A DNA stretch of 64,000 bases from contig JAVTVJ010011652.1 of NCBI GenBank assembly GCA_034509425.1, positions 9,604,001 to 9,668,000 of the forward strand. Reading direction: 5' to 3'. Under the pieces are notes generated by a model. That model was not told the DNA's origin. It did not search any database and saw nothing but the letters and a program-made list of their open reading frames with translations. This document shows positions 57,506-64,000 of this stretch, piece after piece. Made by a program: the position numbers and the translations under genes. The stretch comes from Eopsaltria australis. Lineage: Eukaryota > Chordata > Aves > Passeriformes > Petroicidae. The stretch's first letter is position 1; every line of letters starts with the position of its first letter.

Positions 57506-60500
57506 TTGCTGAAAAGCCACTAAGATAAAATTCCAAAAAGAATTAATCAAATCTTCACAGAATTCAGACTTTCTTATGCATAATGAAGCATATAATAAAA
57601 ATCAAAACTTAGTGGAAATTACTTATTCATATTCTCTCTTTATTATATTCCCAGTGTAACATGCCTAATATCAGTAGCACAAAAAGAACGAGCCTGAAAA
57701 CTGCATGAGCTCAACCTCATGCACTTCAAATGAATTGCAGCACATGTAACATGAACATTCTCTGCTACAGGATGGTTCTAAGGTTACCATCATTGATCTT
57801 GCATGAGTTTTCCTTGTAAAGACTTGTTTGCCCTTCTTTCTACAGAGTTTGAAAATGAAGCTCATTCAGACTATGAATACATCTCTGAACATGTTAATGT
57901 CAGGTACCAATTATTTGTACAGCCTGCTTTTTAATCACAAGAGCTTTTATACCCCCATGACATATCATGCTGATCTATTGCCAAATTACCAAAACAATCA
58001 AAGAGCAATAGTTCAACCCTAATGCAGGAAGCAGGTTTTCCAGCTGATTAAATTATACTGATAAATCAATTTTAGTACATGCTCTGTATCATGCAACCTG
58101 CCTCCCTGCCTCAGCCTCAGATTATGTGTTATAATAATACCTGGGGCAGTCAGACTTGATGTGACTTTTTTTTTTTTTGATTATGTGGTATCCTATTCAG
58201 ACTGTCTCAGCACCAGTGCCTGTGTCCTATGCAAAACACCTTTTCTGAATTTATTCAGTACATGCTTTATGCTCACTGAAAATTATATAGTTGTATATTG
58301 GAAGTATTGTGTTCAAGGAAGGGCAAAGCATTTCTCCTCCCAAAACATCAGAGGAGTGTTTTTAAGATAGGTCATAACAGAATTCAGTAATTTACATGTT
58401 TAATTTCCATAATGCAAATAGTAACCACCACTGCACATACTAATTGTTCTAAAATGATGAATGAATACTTTTCAGTTAACCTAGCATAATAAAAACCACA
58501 ATAATTTCTATTACTAACCTTTTAAAATGGGAATGGTCAGTAGAATATGCATTATTAAGTACATTTCATTGATATATTAGGACTATAGATAATTGTATCA
58601 TATCCCCCCTTTCATAACTTTTCAAAACATTCACTTCAGCAAAACTTGTCCAGAAAACTGTGTAAATAATGCAAAATCTGTTTTTACATTTCTGGAATTC
58701 TAATGGTATATTATCTTAAAGAGTGGCACTGCAGAAGCCACCGCAGTTTGGAGCTGGGAGTTCTGTAATTGGTACTGACAGCTGTCACTGCTCCTTTCCA
58801 CTTAGGTGGGTGTAATGAGCCACCCGTCAGGAGAGATTGGTGTTTGTTTCAGAGCTGGGACTTCACATCAGGAGAGAGCAAGTTAGCTGTTAGCTGTAAT
58901 CTGACACTCACACAAGCTACTAAAATGGTAAAACTGAACTCAGTGCTGAAATCTACTCCAGCTAATGACAACACCATTCTTTTGCATTTCGATAAGCAAA
59001 GCCACTGGAAAAGATAAATCTACAGTCCAAATCACTCAGCTCAGCTTTCTACATATCATTCACCCCAGATGGCTTTTGTTGTACCCACGCTGAGCACCAA
59101 ACCCAGCAGCCCTTTTCCCCCTCATGCACAGGGAAGGTTTTATCACAGTGGGTCATCTCTGTTACGTAGTGAGGGTTTTGAGACACTGTCATCCAAAAAT
59201 GGGAACAAACATCAAACAGAATTATGGAAACATCAAAGATGCTTTGGAACAACCTGTGGTAGATTTCTAACAATTTCTATTAATTTTTTGTATAAGTAAA
59301 GGGCATATTGTGTTGTAAACACCAAATCCATGAAAATGTTAAATTAAAACATTTTACATTAATACAGAATTTAAAAAACATTGGACCTCTACTGCTTAGA
59401 TAGAAGGTTATTTGTAAGATTTCAGAATAAATTTCTGAGGGGAATGTGCATTATTAACTGACTATTCTTCACACCATTTCATAAAATGTTTTTAATGTGT
59501 GACTTCTTGTCAAATAATTTTCATCTCTTCTCAGTCATGTATCTTTCTTAAAGTCTTAAATAGATCTTTTTGAGTTCCTCTTCCTTAATTTCTATTCACT
59601 GACAAAACAAAGATGTGATTTTTTTATCTCATCTCTGCACATTATCACTAGCATTGCACAAAAAAAAAGGTTCTTCTTTTGACATTGCATCTCTACAAAT
59701 GGATTAAATGAGCTGTGAATATCAGCATTTAACCAATAAAAAGAGATCTGTATTTATTTAGAATGTATCAGATCTGCTTCATCTAAAAGTCTAATTGAAA
59801 AGGCTATTCAGGTCAGCTGTGATATTAGAAGACAACTGAATTACATTTAATGCTACTTAAAGGATGTGAATGGGCTAAAAGAAAAATTAAACCATGGTCA
59901 TTAAAATTTAATCTGACTTAGTGAAGCCATTAACATTTTGGTTTTATGCAGTGGCAAGCATTCCAAAAATATTTCCATATAATTTAGAAACCTACAACTG
60001 CCAAATGGCTGACCCTTACATAGCAAAAATGATTGAAAGTGACCTTACAGGGCAAATCTGGAAAAAAGCAAAAGGAGAAAAGTTGTTCAAATACCATTAT
60101 TAGCTATCATTCTCTTCTTCCTTCGGATATAAACTGTCCTCTATTCTAGTAATTGCTCACTTTGTTTGTCATTTTAACATTGAATTCATTTGGATAGCAA
60201 ATGAACAAGAAGTGAAGATGTATAAAGAAATAATCAATTTTTAAGAAAATGCCCTGTCTTCCTTCTAGCAGTGTACCTGCAATATGCTGCTTTGTCACCA
60301 CAAGCTTGCCTTTGTGATTTGAAAATGCCACTCCAATATTCTTTACATGCTCCAATGATAAATATTGTTAATAGCACAAAGCATCCATCAATTCAGTAAC
60401 TTAAAAGACTTTCATCACTTCCAAATGATGTTTAGGTGAAAATTATAACAAAGCCAATTGTGCATCAGTACATAACTAAAATTTCAGATTGATTGCCTGA

Positions 60501-60558
60501 CAAGGAAATAGAAACCCTTAGTTTTGGTTTTCATTCTCATTTTTTCCAATTCAGTTGG

Positions 60559-60574
60559 AAAAAAAAAAAAAAAA
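60559..60574. repeat. Poly(A) run (16 A)
   Basis: Uninterrupted run of 16 A after TCAGTTGG. No retroposed gene was recognised beside it. Confidence 0.85.
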
Positions 60575-61944
60575 CCAATACAAGAGACTTTGTTTAATGG
60601 TCCCAAAATAATACAATCTGAGATTTCATATCTTGCTTTATGACATTATTTGTATTGCTCTGGCTCACTTACTAGAAGTCACCATCAGACTTGATAGGAA
60701 ACAGAAAACACTAAGCACTGTAAAGGTTCTAAAAAATGCATTCTAGAAGGCATAGGGTGATCATGGAAACTGTAAGACAGAGGCAGGGAGTTTTCTGGCT
60801 CTCCATACAGAGGGTAAAACTTCTGACTTCACAGAAATCAGACACCTCCATTGCCAGCTCCATGCTGGACCCACCACTTGAAGTAGTTCTAGAGACACGA
60901 GAGGTACAAGCCTAAACAGCATCCCTCTAATGAGCTAAAAAAGCCTGTGAAAGCAGGACAGGGTCAAGTAGTGTAGGGTATGTAAAAAACTTTGAATCAA
61001 CAAGCTTTTGAAAGACTTTCAAAGTATATACTCTGCTGAGTACTCAATTTTATGAAGTTTCATGGGTTCTTACAAAGTTCTTTCTGTCTATGACTCCCAA
61101 ATACCTTATTCATCAGTTTCTACTTCATGATTCATTGTGGCTAATAATAGATTAAATGACTGGAAAAATAATCAAAGCTCTAATGACAAAAGGAAGTATC
61201 TGAATTACTCCAATAGATTATCTTTTAAATTGACTTGGCTAGTCATTAATTTGATTTTCTCCTTTTCCAAGTTAATTTTTAATGGATTACTGAAAATTAA
61301 AAACAGAAACTTGTGATGATCTCTGTCCTTTCTAACTCTCACCAGAGAATATTTTTATTTGCATCATATCAACACCTCAAGTTCAAGCATTTCTAATCTT
61401 AGTGAGTTTGGTAAGGTACAGCTGTTTTACTAAGCTTTAAAACCAGCCAGGTCAGATTGGAATATCTCCAGGTTCAAAGTCTCATCCAAAGTAGGCTACA
61501 GTTTATCAGAGGAAATGCTGTGCTCATGAATGATAGCCAAGCAGTCCCTCCAGTCTGTTGCTGGAAGAATTGCTACACTATTCTAGGATCTGCTTAAATT
61601 AGAGTGTGCAAACTGCCATATCTGCTTGAATGTTCAGTGTGCAGCTTGTCTCACAGCTCCTTTATAGCAGATTTCTCTCTGGAAAAAGAAAAAAATGAAA
61701 CACCTGCAGATAAAAATTTATTTCTTTTAACAGCAGTAGCAAAAAGTGAGCAGAAATTACAGTATTTGGACTTGAGTACCTGGATAGAGTTTATATCTTC
61801 CCTTACTACAGTTTATGTTTTGGAGTAAAAAAAAAAAAGCATAGAAATAACTGTATCTACAAAGTTACACAGTAACAACAGAGTGTAAGCAGAATAAGCA
61901 ACCTCTGCTCAGGAGTTTGCCTAAAAATTTAATGAAAGAATCTT

Positions 61945-61973
61945 TTGCTAAATTAATTGTATTAATTTAGCAA
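61945..61973. repeat. Perfect hairpin, 13-bp arms and 3-nt loop
   Basis: TTGCTAAATTAAT (61945-61957), loop TGT, ATTAATTTAGCAA (61961-61973). The arms are exact reverse complements. Confidence 0.92.
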
Positions 61974-63312
61974 GTAAGTCCAGCACTATTTTAATCCTAA
62001 ATCTGAAGAGAAAGAAAATAATTTGTTTAATAGGACTTCAAATACATTTACTCTGAGAAGGTAAAAAAATTTGGTGTTACATCAGGTATTCCAACCTCAT
62101 TGTAGAACATCTACAGCCTCCAAAAGAATACTCTTATTAGGAGTACCAATATCAAAAGGTCAAACAGAGCTTTCTATCAGGATCAGAACTTGTGATCAAA
62201 TGTTCCATGATTCATCAAGAAGTTCAGCCAGAAACCACATGACAAACTCGATTAAATAAACCACAAAGTCTTGTGTATATTCCAAAAGCTTGGAAAGCAC
62301 AATATTCTTGATTCAATCTCCCAGTCTCTCATTTAAGAGCATGTGTCAACACAGATAAATGTGATTCCACATGCCATACAGAAGCTTTATTTCTGAAACA
62401 AAGGTGTCACAATAACCTTGGTTATTCATCACTGCATGGAGCTGTAAAATAATCTCTCGAAGTATTTCTTTGTTTCAGCTATTTCATCTTATCACCAAGA
62501 CTGAAAGAAGAGATATCTTCATATTATTTTCTTGGTACAGAACAGGAAAGACCAGAATCCTGTCCCATGTCATTACTTTATGCATTCCTTTGCCCTGTAG
62601 GAAATGTCACTGCACACAGGAAAGAATTTTTCGTATTGTAATATACAAAAGTATGGCAGTGGTGCCTGACAAACACAGTCACTCCATCCTTTGCTCTCTT
62701 CATTGCTTTTCTATTAACACTTCTTATCTACAAATGTTACAGAGCATCAAATCCTCATTTCTAAAAGATAATATAAAATTCAAGCAAGGAGATCATGATC
62801 TACACTCAGGCTCATGTTAGGAGAGAATTAACAACAAGAGAGGCTGGGAAAAAGTTTCCTTGAAGACTGATACAGCATGGAGAAATTAACCTCCCACAAA
62901 GATAAAAAAAAAGACAAGATACACTAGCTATTCTTCATAATGCAATGCCCAAGACTCTTGAACAACTCCTTAAGAACTGCAATATGAAAAATTACCAAAA
63001 ATATAGCCTCTCCTTAGCCTGCTTCACTTTCTTTAAAGGCTAAGGTAGGAGAAGCCAACAAAAGTGTGTCTAAGTAAATAATTGAGAAAGTGAGAAGTGA
63101 AATCATAATACTAAGAGGATTTCTAAATCATTTTCTAAAAAATAAGTGCCTATTGATGACATAGTAACCATGTCCTCACATCATAGAGATAAAATTCTTC
63201 TGCTGCAGAGCTAACCACAACTGGGTTACGTGCAACACAATAAAATTGAACTCTAAATTGTAAATAATTTGTGAATCATATGGACAGAAAGCCATTCTGA
63301 AAATACAGTTCT

Positions 63313-63330
63313 TATACATATATATATATA
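63313..63330. repeat. AT dinucleotide tract
   Basis: Short TATACATATATATATATA microsatellite. Confidence 0.8.
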
Positions 63331-64000
63331 AATATTCTTATTACTGTATTTAATTCTTATTCCAGATACTTTTCTGGACTTCTCCTGCCAAATTTGGAGG
63401 TTGTGTATTTATGTAACGAGATATGAATAACCAATAAAGACTGAAACATAAACTACATATATTCTTCTGTCTTTTGCTCTCATACCAGTTTTAGATGCAT
63501 GACAGTTATGGAACTGTACGTTTTGAGCTCTATGAGAATGCCTTAAGCATTTTTGAAATATATTTTTATATTTAAAATATAGTCAAAGTTTTACAAAGTA
63601 ACATATTAAGCTGCAAGAACTAATGTTGACTATGGATTTTTTGGTTTAAGAGCATAACGTATTTAACAAGAAGGACATAATGGGGGACTGAGAACAGAGC
63701 AAGGAAGGCAGAACTCCTGAAGACTATTCCCAGTCTCAATACTGTGCTGTGTGTAAGCTCTCAAGTACTTAAAGAATGAATTGTTCTTAACAACAGCTTT
63801 GGGATTGGTTTTGCAGAGCAAGACCAAAATTATTAGGAACAAAAATCAGACAGGAAAGGACGTGTGAGATATCTCATCTATACAGATGTTAGTATATATT
63901 TAATTTAGTCAGTGCTTTATAGTAATTTCAGTGACTGTTTACTCCAAGTATACTTCTAGCACTAAAAACTCTGCCTCAGCACATTTCAAATTCATGTGAC

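Noticed and set aside
57940..57980. GGGGGTAT donor-like site on the minus strand, considered as the end of the missing GGFRR exon
   Set aside because: Upstream codons do not encode the TdT sequence.
60146..60355. Minus-strand ORF with KLVVTKQHIAG followed by GT, considered as a TdT BRCT-region exon
   Set aside because: Similarity to the GKHQLVV segment of TdT is superficial and surrounding residues do not align.
62470..62820. 116-codon plus-strand ORF
   Set aside because: No recognisable motif and no flanking gene structure; expected by chance in this much sequence.

Overview
This window is AT-rich vertebrate nuclear DNA, almost certainly from a bird. Two CR1 LINE 3' ends and a solo LTR of an avian endogenous-retrovirus type point to Aves. 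There are no operons, bacterial signals, CRISPR arrays or rRNA/tRNA genes that I can see.

The one gene I can identify with confidence is the 3' half of DNTT (terminal deoxynucleotidyltransferase, TdT). It lies on the minus strand and runs from about 40.2 kb down to its stop codon at 11812. Four consecutive coding exons are visible: 40248-40146, 33465-33202, 31770-31687 and 11898-11812. All have consensus splice sites and compatible phases. Together they encode most of the family-X polymerase palm and thumb: the GHDxD catalytic pair, the third catalytic Asp in IRVDLV, the [10 protein letters not shown] sugar-recognition segment, and the canonical C-terminus EPWERNA. The upstream exons (BRCT domain, 8-kDa region, fingers) were not recognised; they lie right of 40.25 kb, either unseen by eye or beyond the window.

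Layout: 1-11.8 kb is flanking sequence downstream of DNTT, with a possible plus-strand poly(A) signal near 1.27 kb and a small minus-strand ORF ending in a hydrophobic segment at 2.6-2.8 kb. 11.9-31.7 kb is the very long last DNTT intron (about 19.8 kb), holding one CR1 element. 31.8-33.2 kb and 33.5-40.1 kb are shorter introns; the latter carries a solo LTR. 40.25-64 kb has no recognised exon and is probably upstream DNTT intron(s); it contains a second CR1, an LTR-like fragment, simple repeats and some precise inverted repeats.

Most other open frames are what AT-rich non-coding DNA gives by chance. I found no convincing novel system. The points most worth a second look are the six-residue extension after loop 1 of TdT relative to human, the long last intron (where mammals place an alternative exon), paired perfect hairpins at 54.5 kb, a 13-bp-arm hairpin at 61.95 kb, and the unexplained ORF at 2.6 kb.
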